Shown piece after piece: positions 31,167 through 41,837 of a stretch of DNA of 64,000 nucleotides (within the stretch, counting starts at the first letter, position 1; every line of letters starts with the position of its first letter). This DNA comes from Spongospora subterranea f. sp. subterranea (lineage: Eukaryota > Endomyxa: Phytomyxea > Phytomyxea > Plasmodiophorida), in NCBI GenBank assembly GCA_049724395.1, contig JAUGWO010000012.1, positions 1 through 64,000 on the forward strand, read 5' to 3'. The translations under genes and the position numbers were made by a program. The notes beneath the pieces were generated by a model that worked only from the letters and a program-made list of their open reading frames with translations, was not told the DNA's origin and did not search any database.

Positions 31167-33254
31167 ATGACGATTCCCGCCGATGAACTCCCACGACACA
31201 CATTCTCGATGAAGGGTCTCGGGAAAGAGTTCACGGTCGACGTCAAGGTTCGGGCCCCCTTTGTGTTTTGTAGATCATAGTCCTGTCCTGACCCAATTGC
31301 CATTTCACACTCCAATCTGATTTTCTATTTCGTACTTCTCTCAGACAACATTAGTCCTGTTGTTCTAAGGGTCGCCCTTCCATCACTCTCCTTTTCGTTT
31401 TCGTTTTGCTTTTTTTTTTGTTTTTCAGCCCAAAAATGTGTTGTTCACAATTCTCCATTTGCTGTCGACGTCTATCAGCGAAAATTGTTTGTGTCGAAAC
31501 GTTTTCGTTTCGCGTATGTCACTGATTTGCCATTGCGCTACAGTATACGCCGTTGAAGATTCTCGGGTCTGGAGCGTATGGCGTCGTGGTCGCCGCCCGT
31601 GATCACGCGCTCGATCGTAAAGTCGCCATCAAACAGGTCGCCAACGTGTTCGACGACGAGATCGACGCCCTGCGAGTTCTGCGTGAGATCAAGCTCCTGC
31701 GACATTTCAATCACACCAATATCGTCAAGCTCTACGACATCGTTCAGCCCGTTTCCTTAGAACGCTTCCGAGATCTCTATCTCGTCATGGAACATATGGA
31801 TTCCGATCTTCACAAGTACGTTCTGTCTTCATCATCGTCGTCATCTCGTGTTCACGATTTTCCCTTTTGTCAACGACCGGTTTTTTGTTGTTGGATCAAA
31901 CAGCCATTCGGTGCTTGGTTTCTAACACGTTTTGATCGGTAGGATTGCTCAATCGACCCCAAGACAGCTAACCGATGACCACGTCAAGTACATTCTGATC
32001 CAGCTTCTCAGCGGTGTTAACCACATGCATTCGGCCAACGTTATCCATAGGGATCTGGTAATAATCATCACCAAAACCCATGTTCATAGGTTCTACCATC
32101 GTCGCATCAGATCATTAATTTTCACGGTTCAATCGTGCACTTTTCACCTTCGAGTTTTGATTGCCTGTTCCTTAAACATTACAGCAATTTCCATATTGGC
32201 TTGATAATACCCAAGTTTGATTCACGTCCCTTTGTTTTCAGAAGCCATCCAACATTTTATTGAACGCAGCGTGCGACTTGAGAATATGTGATTTCGGTAC
32301 GAGATGTTGGTTCATTTACAGAGGAACATTGTTGGGTTGACCAAGGGTTTCGACAATAGGTCTCGCTCGTGGTGTCTACACAGATGGGCAAAGCGACCAA
32401 ATGCCAATGACCGAATACGGTAAGGTCCCGTTTTTGGTCGATTTCAACATCTTCGCAAAACGAGTTCGATTCGGTGTTAAAAGATTCGCATTTAACAAAA
32501 GCGAAATGCAATTGCCAATATCATAATCTTCTAATATGATTGTGTTTAGTGGTGACTAGGTGGTACAGAGCGCCAGAGGTGCTGTGCTCAGCGCCATATT
32601 CCTATCCTGTCGATATGTCGGTTTCGTATTATCGCCGTTATCGCCAACCGACACTGACTCCCCCGTGTTGTCGCAAAGGTGGTCGATCGGCTGCATCTTT
32701 GCCGAGATGCTGAAGAGCGAGCCGCTCTTCCCTGGCGACAACTCAGCCGACATGCTCAAGCGCATTCAACAGGTCGGGCGGGGGTGGTGCGCTGGCAATC
32801 GCGGCTCATCCCAGCGTTGACCGATGTCGTACAGGTCCTTGGCACTCAGGCGATGGCGCAATTGAAGACTCGTACAAATCACCCTCGCGCCCTTCAATTC
32901 CTCACAGATATGAAGCCGTGTCCACCGATCCCGTTCACCCGCCTCTATCCGAAGGCGTCGGCATCGGCCATTGACTTGTTGTCGTCGATGCTTCGCGCCG
33001 TTCCCGAAGAGCGGATCACGATCGAGCAGGCCCTGGCCCATCCATATCTACAGACGTTCATCTCTGCCCATGTCGTGACCCCGGTCGACACGTTCTGCTT
33101 CGATTTCGAGAAAGGCGCCCACTCGCGTGACGCCATCCGTCATCTCATGTATGGGGAGGTCTGCTCCCTTCATGCACTTCCAACAGCTCAACCGCCATCG
33201 TCGCCATCGTTCCAGCCGTTGCCTGCGGGAGTTCGCCGATCCCGCTCTGAGTAG
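31167..33254 (+). CDS. Mitogen-activated protein kinase, TEY type
   Basis: Eight exons joined by GT-AG introns: 31167-31247, 31544-31815, 31943-32057, 32242-32296, 32360-32419, 32550-32616, 32679-32772, 32835-33254. The joined length is 1164 bases, 387 residues. All kinase landmarks are present: glycine loop GSGAYGVV, VAIK lysine, HRDLKPSN catalytic loop, DFG, activation loop ending MTEY directly before VVTRWYRAPE, and DMWSIGCIFAEML. The TEY phosphorylation pair puts it in the ERK-like group rather than p38/Hog1 (TGY). After the kinase core there is only a short Pro/Ser-rich tail ending RRSRSE. Two other in-frame Met codons (31020 and 31209) could be the start; 31167 gives a usual leader before KEFTVDVKYTPLKILG. 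Neighbours give no hint of its pathway. Confidence 0.9.
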
Positions 33255-33679
33255 ACCTTTTCGTGTTATTTAGTATTCACAACTGTACAAATAGACAATA
33301 TCATAAAATCGTTTTGTTGATGTATTGCGTTGGTTCACCTTTGGACAACGTCTCGCTTGTTTTTGGTCATTTGTGTATATACCGAATTCCTGGTCTTGGA
33401 GTTTGGTCATTGTTCAACAGCGACACATTCATTACAAGCCCATTCTTTGACCTGCGATTCCACAAAAGTTCGCTTTGGAAAAGCGCCGCATTTCCCAATC
33501 TCAATTTGCGGTAAATGTGTAACAGGGCAGATCTGCAACAATCCATCGTCTGTGATCTTGTTTTCAACATCAAGAACACTATATTGAATCCATTGTGGGA
33601 CGAATCTCATTATTAGTCACCATAAACCATTTATGGGATCTTTATCAATTAACCCGTGTTCCAAGATATCCTGGGGCGA
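33255..33679. other. Shared 3' region between convergent genes
   Basis: Short spacer between the MAP kinase stop and the dehydrogenase stop on the other strand. I see no gene. Confidence 0.6.
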
Positions 33680-34697
33680 TCAATGTGATCGTGTCCATCC
33701 ACTGCTCTGTCCATGAACCGCTCGGAACACCAGTCCGGCCACCCGTCCTGGCGCCACACGGGACGGGATCAACGCCGCCACCCGCGTCAGAATCGCCGTC
33801 CAGTTGGGCAAATACAGGAGCAGAGGGCTTCGGGCCTTGACCGCATGGACAATACACTGGTCGGTGGAATCTCGAGGATCAGCGGCCGTCTTTGGCGCCA
33901 CATACGACATATACAGGTCCATGATCTGGCCAATCCCATAGTATTCCGGCACCTTGTTGGCGGTCTCGCTAATCGCGTCTTGCGCCTTGCCGAAGATCGA
34001 CGAGACGGTCTGGGCCGGCTCGATCAGCGACACGGAAACGCCCACGGGTTCCAGCTCTTGCGATAGCGAATACGCCAGGCCACGAATGGCGAACTTGCTG
34101 GCGACATAGGTCGCCATTCCTAGCGCCGGAAGGTGCCCATTAACAGATCCGACGAACACGACCCCGACCTTGGTGTTTCCGTAATAACGGTAGAAACGAT
34201 CTCGTCATTCGAATATCGCCCAAAAGGTTCGTGTCGATCACGTCGTATTCGCGATCGGGGCTGGTGCATTCAAACGGTCCAGCATCAATGACACCAGCAT
34301 TGTTGACAATTGCAGCCAGGCGACGGTTCTGCAATTGGTTCTCGACGGTTTTCACAGCTTTCAAGATGGCGTCGCTGTTTTTGATGTCCAATACGATTGG
34401 ATCCATTTTTAGCTTGGCAAGGCCTTCGAAGTCTTTCTCGTTTCGAACGCCGGCAATGACATGAAACCCTTCATGTTGGAGTCGTTTGGCGGCGGATAGG
34501 CCGATACCCGACGACGCCCCTGTGATCAAGACGGCGTCGCCTGGTTTCGGGATGCAGCTCGCTTTGGGCGTCGCCAGGCGGTCGACAATGGTGTTGATGG
34601 CGAAGTAGGTTAGGATGACGGGCATGGTCACAGCCCATATTGCCAGGATAAACATCAATTGGACCATCGACACCAACCGGAATAGGACCGCCCCCAT
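33680..34697 (-). CDS. Membrane-anchored short-chain dehydrogenase/reductase, one-base frame break
   Basis: An intronless minus-strand gene of about 338 residues. Residues 10-37 form a membrane segment (LMFILAIWAVTMPVILTYF). Then comes the Rossmann fold with TGASSGIG (59-66) for NAD(P), VNNAG (about 131-135), the catalytic Ser in VGSVNG, and Tyr/Lys in TYVASK. This order is that of classical SDRs of the retinol/hydroxysteroid dehydrogenase type; the substrate cannot be told. At about 34162-34166, within a run of four C (plus strand), one extra base shifts the frame: before it the protein reads PLLRKHQGR, after it VVFVGSVNG. Everything else is intact, so a homopolymer error or a very recent pseudogene are equally likely. 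The gene converges on the MAP kinase. Confidence 0.8.
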
Positions 34698-34699
34698 TG

Positions 34700-36030
34700 T
34701 CCAACAAACACTCTTGAACTCGACGTCTTCTTTCCCGTCGTTTTGCCCGAACAGCCGAAGTAATTGAGCGATTCGGAGGTTCGGAGGTAATTTACGGGTA
34801 TCGGATGAACTTCCCGTTCACGTTCTTTGCATTTGCTGTAAGAAATCGACCGGATCTGCTGATGAACGATTCGATCCAGGTGAGTAAACAACAGTAGTCT
34901 CAAACTTTATGATTCGTGAGGTCGGTGATGATTGTCGATCTGGTGGTTATTACCAAAACACAGGAGGGCGGGGCGGCCATTAGTGGTTATTTGGTCTAAA
35001 CTGAACAGATCACACGTTCAAGAAGGGTTATATTGTTGACTACAGAACATGGATCCGGTATCGCCACACAATGAATCACTCATTGGAATGGGCAACGGAA
35101 TCACTGATCTGATGATACGCATCGTTACAATCGGTGACGATGACCCTGTGATGAATGTCCAGTGGGGCGATTGTGTCGCCATGGTCATTTGATTGACACC
35201 TTGTGGAACGTGAATATCGCAATAAAATAAGTTCGGTCATCGCTCATTGTCTCGTGCACAGTTTTCTAGGACAAAAGGCGACGCTTGTTCGATTATGAGT
35301 TCCCCACTGTTCGGAATCGTAGAGCAAATGAAACGACGCCGGACGAATAAGGAAAATGAACAGAGCAAACGTCAAAGTAATGCTGAGAAAGTTCGAGCGC
35401 GACCAACAAAATTGTGTCCTGTAAAACCGAAACATTGTCGTGAAAACCAAATGAGTAGCGATCCCCATTGTGTACAGCGAATTACACTGGAAAGGATACA
35501 TTCCTGGGGCAATTGCCTTCCGCACAGACGTACACTTCCAAGGATTCAGTCCCGATCCCGGAGTGTCGGAACGGTGGTCACCATCCAATTCATTTCATAA
35601 AGATCATCGATTCCAACCTAACCGCGCTACCGACTGCAAAACAGCATCCGAACCAAGAAAATTGTATCTGAACGTCCAAACAGAGAACGAATGGTTGAGT
35701 TTGCCGTGCTATCTCCGATACTCAACTTCAATGCTGACGTTGGGAGACTTCTCCACCTTGTTTGTAGACGCTTTCCCCAATTCCCGAGAACGTGCTCCAG
35801 CGCTTTTCGCTTCGATGATTTTCTTTGCTGCATTTTGTGCAGCGCTTGCTATTTGTTCCGTTTTTATCGAACAGACGTCCTCGACGGGTGGTTTTTAATT
35901 TAGCAAACAAGTTGGATTGATAGTAATGATACTGGGGTGTACTGTTGCCAGACTATCATTTTGATCATCCCCACCTGTGTTCTTGTACCATAACTCCCGA
36001 AACAGGAATCTCAGAGCGATATTGTTTTAC
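34700..36030. other. No gene I can support
   Basis: The best frames are a plus frame at 35247-35600 (Arg/Lys-rich, with MKRRRTNKENEQSKRQSNAE) and overlapping frames to 35903. None has a recognisable domain. Hydrophobic minus frames over the same bases are shadows. Possibly a decayed gene or transposon piece. Confidence 0.45.
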
Positions 36031-36059
36031 CAAAATCATTGACGATCATTGACCCAAGT

Positions 36060-36200
36060 TTCGGACTTGAAACAATTCATTGTCACCGAGATGCATTCAA
36101 GGAAATGAAATCACGTGACGGAAATGATGCTTGGACATTGGCAAACTTACCGACCAACACCGAAATGATAAAAGGGAGGTGGTCTTCACAAAGAAGCTAT
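36060..36200 (+). pseudogene. Copia pol relic (start of reverse transcriptase)
   Basis: The plus frame reads HRDAFKEMKSRDGNDAWTL and then LPTNTEMIKGRW, the familiar opening of Copia reverse transcriptase (A---E----N-TW-LV-LP-----I---W). It loses similarity within about 40 residues. A remote relative of the same segment reads the other way at 36662-37060. Confidence 0.6.
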
Positions 36201-36559
36201 ATTCGACTGGAAATAAACGAACGAAGAAAGTATGGTTGTTTGCAGAGGATATTCCCAGATGCATGGATTCCACTACAGCGACAAAAATGTATCACTTTTT
36301 TATACTTCCCGACGAATACTCGTACCCATCGTGGTGTAATTTGACAAGTCCTACCTGGTTGCATCGATCATGCTGCTATGTATCGACCTGATCGATTGAT
36401 TCGGGAGACGATAGCTCCAAAGTCGATGAAAAAACGACGTGCATTGAAATGTCGCATATTTCAGGCGCTTCAACCAAACAAGACATTATGGTTGATGAAC
36501 ATCGCACAGAAAATATGTTTTGAAAAAAGGCGAATAAAATGGTCCAGGAATCATAATAT

Positions 36560-37790
36560 ATAACGGAAATAGGAGAGAGAATTGGAGTAGTTAGTGTTAA
36601 GATGATACTATTAGAAGAGTAAGTTATTTGAGTCTCATGAAGATCATTTTAGGGACTCACGTCAAAACGCCCCTGGCGCTAAACAATCGTAAATAGATTT
36701 GTTGAGAAAACATGGTTTTGAGATCGCCGCCGGCCTTAACAAAGACTTCTCGTTTCTGTAAGTAAATCGGAATAAGTGATGGAGAGCGGTGGTGGAATCG
36801 AGGTGATAAACCGGCCATCGATTGCTCACTGATATGGCGATGATTATGCGAAGGGAAACACCTGTTAATACTGATGAGTAGGTGTCATGATGACCGATGC
36901 CGAATCTTTGTGTATAGCCTGTTGCTACGAGGCGTGCTTTGTGGCGTTCATCGTCGCAATTCAAAATTCGGTTCTGGGTGAATATCCATCGTGATTGAAT
37001 TGGCTTCGTGTTGGCAGGTAAATCGACTATGCCAGCTCTTCCAGTGCTGCTTGATGCCATTCATCATCGTCAGGTAATGTCACTGCTTTGTAGCCGACAT
37101 GTGATCTGCATTGTAGTCAAGTGCAAATCCTTGATTTGTCTATCGTTGCCATGGGATCTGGTTGTGTATCCGGTCTTAACGCGTCATCAATAAATGATAA
37201 CTCATCGAATGTGACGTCTCTGCGAACGGCGTTATTCGCGTTCTGGATGTGTTGAGGTATATATCCCTTTTGGTATGGGTGCATATCCTACAGATAGGTA
37301 AGCAAGCAATGATCTTACCTGACGATGATAAATGGCACCAAGCCGCACTCGAAGAGCTTGCTTCTCATAGACTGAACCAAACTGGACATTAGTCGATTTA
37401 CCTGCCAATTCAATCTCGATGGATATTCATCAAGAACCGAAACTCTAAATGGTGAACGCCACAAAGCGCAACTAGTAGAAAAAAAGATCACAAACCATTT
37501 TTGCCCAACAAAGCCAATTACGATTATTTAGCGCAAGGGCGTATTGACGTCAGTCTCTAAATTATCGTTGAATCATGATGATACTCTGTTGAGTCAATAA
37601 AGCGATTTCCTGTTGGCTTATCGTTGGTGTGACGTTGTCACCTTGGGCGCGTTTGGAGTGCCATTATGAGAGCTGTTGGGGCTCTTAACCTGACGGAAAT
37701 AGGATAGAGATATGGAGTAGGATGATAATAGAAGAATAGGGTCATTGATTCAACAGAGTATCATGATGATAAACCATATTGTAGGTGACA
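36560..37790. mobile_element. Copia remnants between LTR-like repeats
   Basis: A similar sequence of about 80 bases (ACGGAAATAGGA-GAGA, then GGAGTAG, GATGATA, AGAAGA) lies at about 36560-36640 and at 37690-37770 in the same orientation, with Copia pol fragments between. This looks like a solo or collapsed LTR pair of an old element. The right copy ends about 40 bases before the tRNA-Val at 37811. Confidence 0.5.
36662..37060 (-). pseudogene. Copia reverse transcriptase relic
   Basis: A 132-residue minus frame with LPANTKPIQSRWIF, ERHKARLVATGYTQRFG and AISVSNRWPVYHLDSTTA. These match the opening of Copia reverse transcriptase, including the KARLVA-G--Q--G block and the segment that normally reads QLDV-TAFL (here HLDSTTAL, with the catalytic Asp kept). 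It degrades after about residue 90. A second plus-strand scrap of the same region lies near 37340-37460. Confidence 0.7.
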
Positions 37791-37810
37791 CTGGTAAAAA
37801 AAAATATATA

Positions 37811-37882
37811 GTCCGAATGGTGTAGGGGTTATCACACGTGTCTAACACACACGAGGTCGCCAGTTCGAGACTGGCTTTGGAC
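37811..37882 (+). tRNA. tRNA-Val(AAC), copy 1
   Basis: 72 bases folding into a full cloverleaf: acceptor GTCCGAA/TTTGGAC, anticodon stem CGTGT/ACACG with loop CTAACAC (anticodon AAC, reads GUU valine), and T arm GCCAG-TTCGAGA-CTGGC. The D arm carries the GTGTAGGGGTTATCAC A box. No intron and no encoded CCA. A T run follows within eight bases (pol III stop). The sequence is identical in three further copies in this window. Confidence 0.95.
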
Positions 37883-38364
37883 ATGATTTTTTCGTCCGTT
37901 CAGTTTTTTGTCTGTTTTTGGGATTGCTTGATTGAAAGTATACAGTAGAACCATCTGCTGTTCAAGAAAATAGTTGCTCGTTAGGTACTATATTTTTGGA
38001 TAAAAAAACCGGCGTAGGTGATCAAAAGAATATCCTACTGTAGATGAATTTAAAACTTCCTGCGCAGGAATCCAGGGGTTCATCAGAACGGCGTTTGATT
38101 CGATCACAAGTTGAGATTGTAAATTTCATCATTCGTTCTCAAAATGTCGTGATACAAATGGTGGTCGAATGCGGGTCGACCCGAAGTTTCTGTAGACCCC
38201 TCCGCAGCACTTCCCCATCTGGGTACACTAGTTTCACCTTAGATTATCCTGTCAAGAGGCGAATTTTTCGGAAAACAATGGTACAGTAGCGATCATCTTG
38301 AACCGACAATTTAAACCCTAGTCCATGTGTTGGATTTGGGAGTTTGCGTCTTTTGTTGCGGTTG

Positions 38365-39060
38365 TTAATGGTTTGGATTTTTTGGAGTCGCTTGCGGTCC
38401 TTTTTTGGGGCGACGTTGTCCGTTTTTTCGTAAGATTTCAGCAACCTTTGAAGAGGCTGTTTCAGCGAGCAAGTCTTTCGTTATTTCAATGACAGCATTG
38501 CCATCTTCAGCGGCTTCACGTGCTTTCCCCGCTTTGAGTTCTTTGGCAATGGTGTGTTGAATTTGACGAAGAGAGAATTGCGATTTTATGAGAGTGCAGC
38601 AGTCTGCGATATAGGTAAGGAGATCTGTTTCTTCGGCCTCGGTCCAATTGAGATCAGCATCATCAGGTCTCGGGCGGAGATCGAGGGTCTCGAGAATGTG
38701 GCATATGCAGCGTTTCATTGTTTTCATATCATCGTCAATATCTTTTTTATGTGTCAAAAGAGCATCCTCTAACTTGCGTCTTTCAATTTGCACCAGGATT
38801 CGAATTTCGTCGTCTACTGTTGCTGGACTTGAGAAGGGCAATGTCTTGATCAATTTAGGATGTTTTTCCAAAATATAATCAGGGACTGTTCTAGCGATAG
38901 CTTGATCGGAAAGATTATCGCGTGAGGTGCTAATGGAATCACATTTGAATTCGAGTCCAACTCGTTTTCGAACATGTCGTGAAATTAGGTGCTTGATTTT
39001 CTTGATTCGTAGCCATGCCAATGTGTCTGGGATGGCGATATCGAGCTGTGCTGGATTCAT
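38365..39060 (-). CDS. Unrecognised 231-residue protein, possibly a retroelement ORF1
   Basis: A clean single-exon frame. It is mostly helical-looking and charged (for example ERRKLEDALLTHKKDIDDDMKTMK), with an acidic middle (RPRPDDADLNWTEAEETD) and a very basic Pro/Lys tail (RRPKKGPQATPKNP). No signal peptide, membrane segment or zinc finger. The basic tail continues in another frame (NNRNKRRKLP), suggesting a later frame break. A gag-like or LINE ORF1 protein is possible because the surroundings are transposon debris and a fold-back repeat lies just behind it, but I have no family match. Confidence 0.4.
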   Translation of the reverse strand: MNPAQLDIAIPDTLAWLRIKKIKHLISRHVRKRVGLEFKCDSISTSRDNLSDQAIARTVPDYILEKHPKLIKTLPFSSPATVDDEIRILVQIERRKLEDALLTHKKDIDDDMKTMKRCICHILETLDLRPRPDDADLNWTEAEETDLLTYIADCCTLIKSQFSLRQIQHTIAKELKAGKAREAAEDGNAVIEITKDLLAETASSKVAEILRKNGQRRPKKGPQATPKNPNH

Positions 39061-39391
39061 AGAATGGTGGTGGTCGTGTTTGGGTCACTGAGTGGGTTTT
39101 TATTGAAGAAGAAAAAGGGTTGGCGACCTTCGGAAGGCTCAAGTTCCGCTATTGAAGTGCTCAATTAGGGAAACAGACTGGGGAAAGAGAGCTGGGTTTC
39201 TGCCCTAGTGAAGGGTTCGTCAGTAGTTTGATAAGAGTTGGCAGGCCTATTCTTCCTGTTGACAATCAAAAATTACTGAACGCAGTGGTTTATTGAAACT
39301 CTCACTCGTGGAGTTGAGTCGAGTGTTTAACTCATGACTAGCTCGCGTGCCTTCGGGTTGGGCGGAGGCATGAGCAGGGGAAGATAATACT

Positions 39392-39955
39392 TGTATGAGA
39401 TCAGCAGAATCCAATCTGTCCGGGTTTGCGATTACACTGCCAACGTATATATAGGGATATATCAATGTTGCTTATTGTTTGTTAAGGTTGTCAGTTCAGG
39501 AAGAACAAGTATCTGCTGTTCTGTGAGACACTGTAGACACTGATTTGCTGCATGATAGGACAGCATCGTTTGAAATCCACGTATTCCATTAGGAGTGTAT
39601 CGGTGCACAACGCGTCGTTCTCCACGATCGAACAGTTTCCCACACTTGCTACATGTACTTCCTCAGGAAACCAGCAGGCACAAAACGTCAACGGGGCCCC
39701 ATTGCCATCTCGATGCAATTTGTAGGACAAAGAGGCAAGGCGGTGGTTACCTCGGTTGATGTTAATGTGGACTTGCTTTGATAACGTGGGGCATCATGCA
39801 GCAAATCAGTGTCTACAGTGTTTCACAGAACAGCAGATACTTGTTCTTCCTGAACTGACAACCTTAACAAACAATAAGCAACATTGATATATCCCTACAT
39901 ATACGTTGGCAGTGTAATCGCAAACCCGGACAGATTGTATTGTGCTGATCTGACA
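39392..39955. repeat. Fold-back repeat with arms of about 165 bp
   Basis: Left arm about 39392-39562 and right arm about 39793-39955 are inverted copies (shared stretches such as GTCCGGGTTTGCGATTACAC and GAAGAACAAGTATCTGCTG), differing at several sites. The spacer is about 230 bp. No coding explains it. It could be a fold-back/MITE-type element or an inverted duplication of an LTR piece. Confidence 0.85.
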
Positions 39956-40244
39956 CCAATTTACAGTTTGGGCAGACCACGTACCGCGTTGAACAACCGG
40001 GCATGAGCGCAAACTGTGCGAATTTCACTGAGTACCCATCATCAGGTCGGGCATAACAAGCATCTGCCGACTTATCGTGCCCGGCATGCCCTGCTACGCG
40101 TGTTAGGACCGCATTCGGAAATGGTCACCTTGTTGGTTCGACGAATAATAGGGCGACGTGACTGTTTCAAACCAATTCATTGTCAATAATGTATTATTTT
40201 GTTACATTATCAAAGATGCTGGTTAAAAATACTTCGGATTCCGG

Positions 40245-41170
40245 TCAAACAGTTAATTTGCCAACGCAGCATTTTCCAAGTAAGAAACTTGCATTAACCC
40301 AAGGATGCGTGGCATCTAAAGGACATCTTAGATGAGCAACACAACCATTATGATTCATAACAATGTACCAAACAAAGCAGTAGCGTCCTTTCCAGCTGCA
40401 CGCATCAGTTCAGAACGGCCTGCGTGGGAATTGACTATGATGAACGAATTCATTGCAAAAACAGTACCTCCCGGGTGGAAATCGAGGTACTCGGTTACGT
40501 TGTAGACAAACCCACGATGGGCAATCCACGTATCAAGTGGATGACAATGCTCAGCGACTTGGTCTAATGTGTATGCACTCAGTTGCCGAGGAGCCATCTG
40601 ATTGGTCAATCGCAACCAGTCCATGGCAGAATGGCCCGATGACAACGGCTGCTTGGGTCTTTTGTGAATCTCACCGGTCAACGACGACGTCGATTGGAAA
40701 GCAGGGACCGGAGGTATGGGCGATGAGGAATTTCTTGCTGAAAACGGTTTCAGTTTTTGGAGACCTGAGTGACGTTGGTGAGAGGCGGGTACAGGATTAG
40801 GTACGGCGTCGTCGACAACATTCACGTCTACGTCCGAAACATCGACATCAGTAGGAGGTTGACCATAAGAAGGGTCATCTTCATGAAGAAATATCCCGAT
40901 TAGAAAATTCGCCATAAGTTTCTTCGCGTATTTAGAGTGACCAGTTTCATCGAACTCTTTGGATGCGTCTTTACCCTGAATGACGAAAGTCAGAGCGAAA
41001 GCCTGACGACGTTGACCGTATCGTACCGCACTATAGCGAATTATTTCAAGCCCGCCTGGGTGCTCGTTGAACGCGCCTAAATCGTAAACGTGATCATGGA
41101 TCGCGACCCAGACGTCCTGACGATGGTCGGCTAGCTCTCGAGGGCCGATGCGCCTTGAGGACATTAACAC
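40245..41170 (-). CDS. Double cytochrome b5 protein (classical b5 plus Ncb5or-type b5)
   Basis: Four exons on the minus strand: 41170-41027, 40975-40468, 40419-40369, 40315-40245. The joined length is 774 bases, 257 residues. Domain 1 (about 12-80) is a usual cytochrome b5 with heme ligands His37 (EHPGG) and His61 (TGHS), 24 apart. A linker rich in Asp, Val, Pro and Ser follows (about 80-165). Domain 2 (about 167-255) has DWLRLTNQ, RGFVYNVTEYLDFHPGG (His215), then RSELMRAAGKDATALF and ATHPW (His238), a spacing of 23. This is the pattern of the b5 domain of cytochrome b5 reductase 4 (Ncb5or), but no CS or reductase domain follows before the stop. No membrane tail is seen, so it is probably a soluble electron carrier. 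The first two introns read (51 and 48 bases) contain no in-frame stop, the last (53 bases) does. Start could also be Met3. It is divergent from the ABCA gene. Confidence 0.85.
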
Positions 41171-41837
41171 CTGATGTGCACGAACCCTCTATCAATCATT
41201 AAACGCGTTTACTGCCAGACCGATCACCTCGATGATGAAAATGAACTCAAAAGTAAAATGGGTTCAGACTACAGCAGCCACGGCCAGGAGGCCAAGCATC
41301 GGCCCAAACAGTTTTCAAAATCACTTATGTACATTCTCTCACTTGTGTCCCGCCGCCGATTCCGTTGATCAAATCATCAGTTGAATAACTGAAATAAATG
41401 ACCAAGATACTAGTCGTTTATAAGTGGAAATTGCTAACCAAATCTGACCTCGGAATGGCTGGGGCTATTAGATGCCGAGTTTGTGATTGTTGCAGAGTGA
41501 CCTTTGAAAATGAATTCTTCCCGAACGACGAGTTTCTCAGGCAATCGATATTTCCGATTATTTGCTCCCAGAAAGTTGTCCATAAATGGTTTCTCTTAAT
41601 GCGATGCGAGAGATAATCCGGCAAGCACAACTCGTCCCCATGCGTGAATACAGCTGGAGAGAATGATTAAATACACCATGGTGGGCCCCGCGCCGTGGGA
41701 TAACACATGACTCGCAGTGACGCAACAGTGTGAGCCACATGAAGGATTCAACGATGGGCACGTCGTAACTATAGTAACTCGGCCTCCTTTTTTATCCGGA
41801 TTGTAGCTCTGCTAAGTCATATCGTTCTCCTTCAGCG
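41171..41837. promoter_or_regulatory. Divergent intergenic region of b5 and ABCA genes
   Basis: About 670 bases between two divergently read start codons, with only short frames. It must hold both promoters; no specific element could be recognised. Confidence 0.45.

Noticed and set aside
32679-32820. Separate small genes in other frames of the MAP kinase
   Set aside because: They are shadows: the correct frame continues the kinase through short introns with proper GT-AG borders.
35244-35588. Minus frame with hydrophobic stretch as a membrane protein
   Set aside because: The plus strand of the same bases has equally long frames, and neither shows conserved pattern or splice partners.
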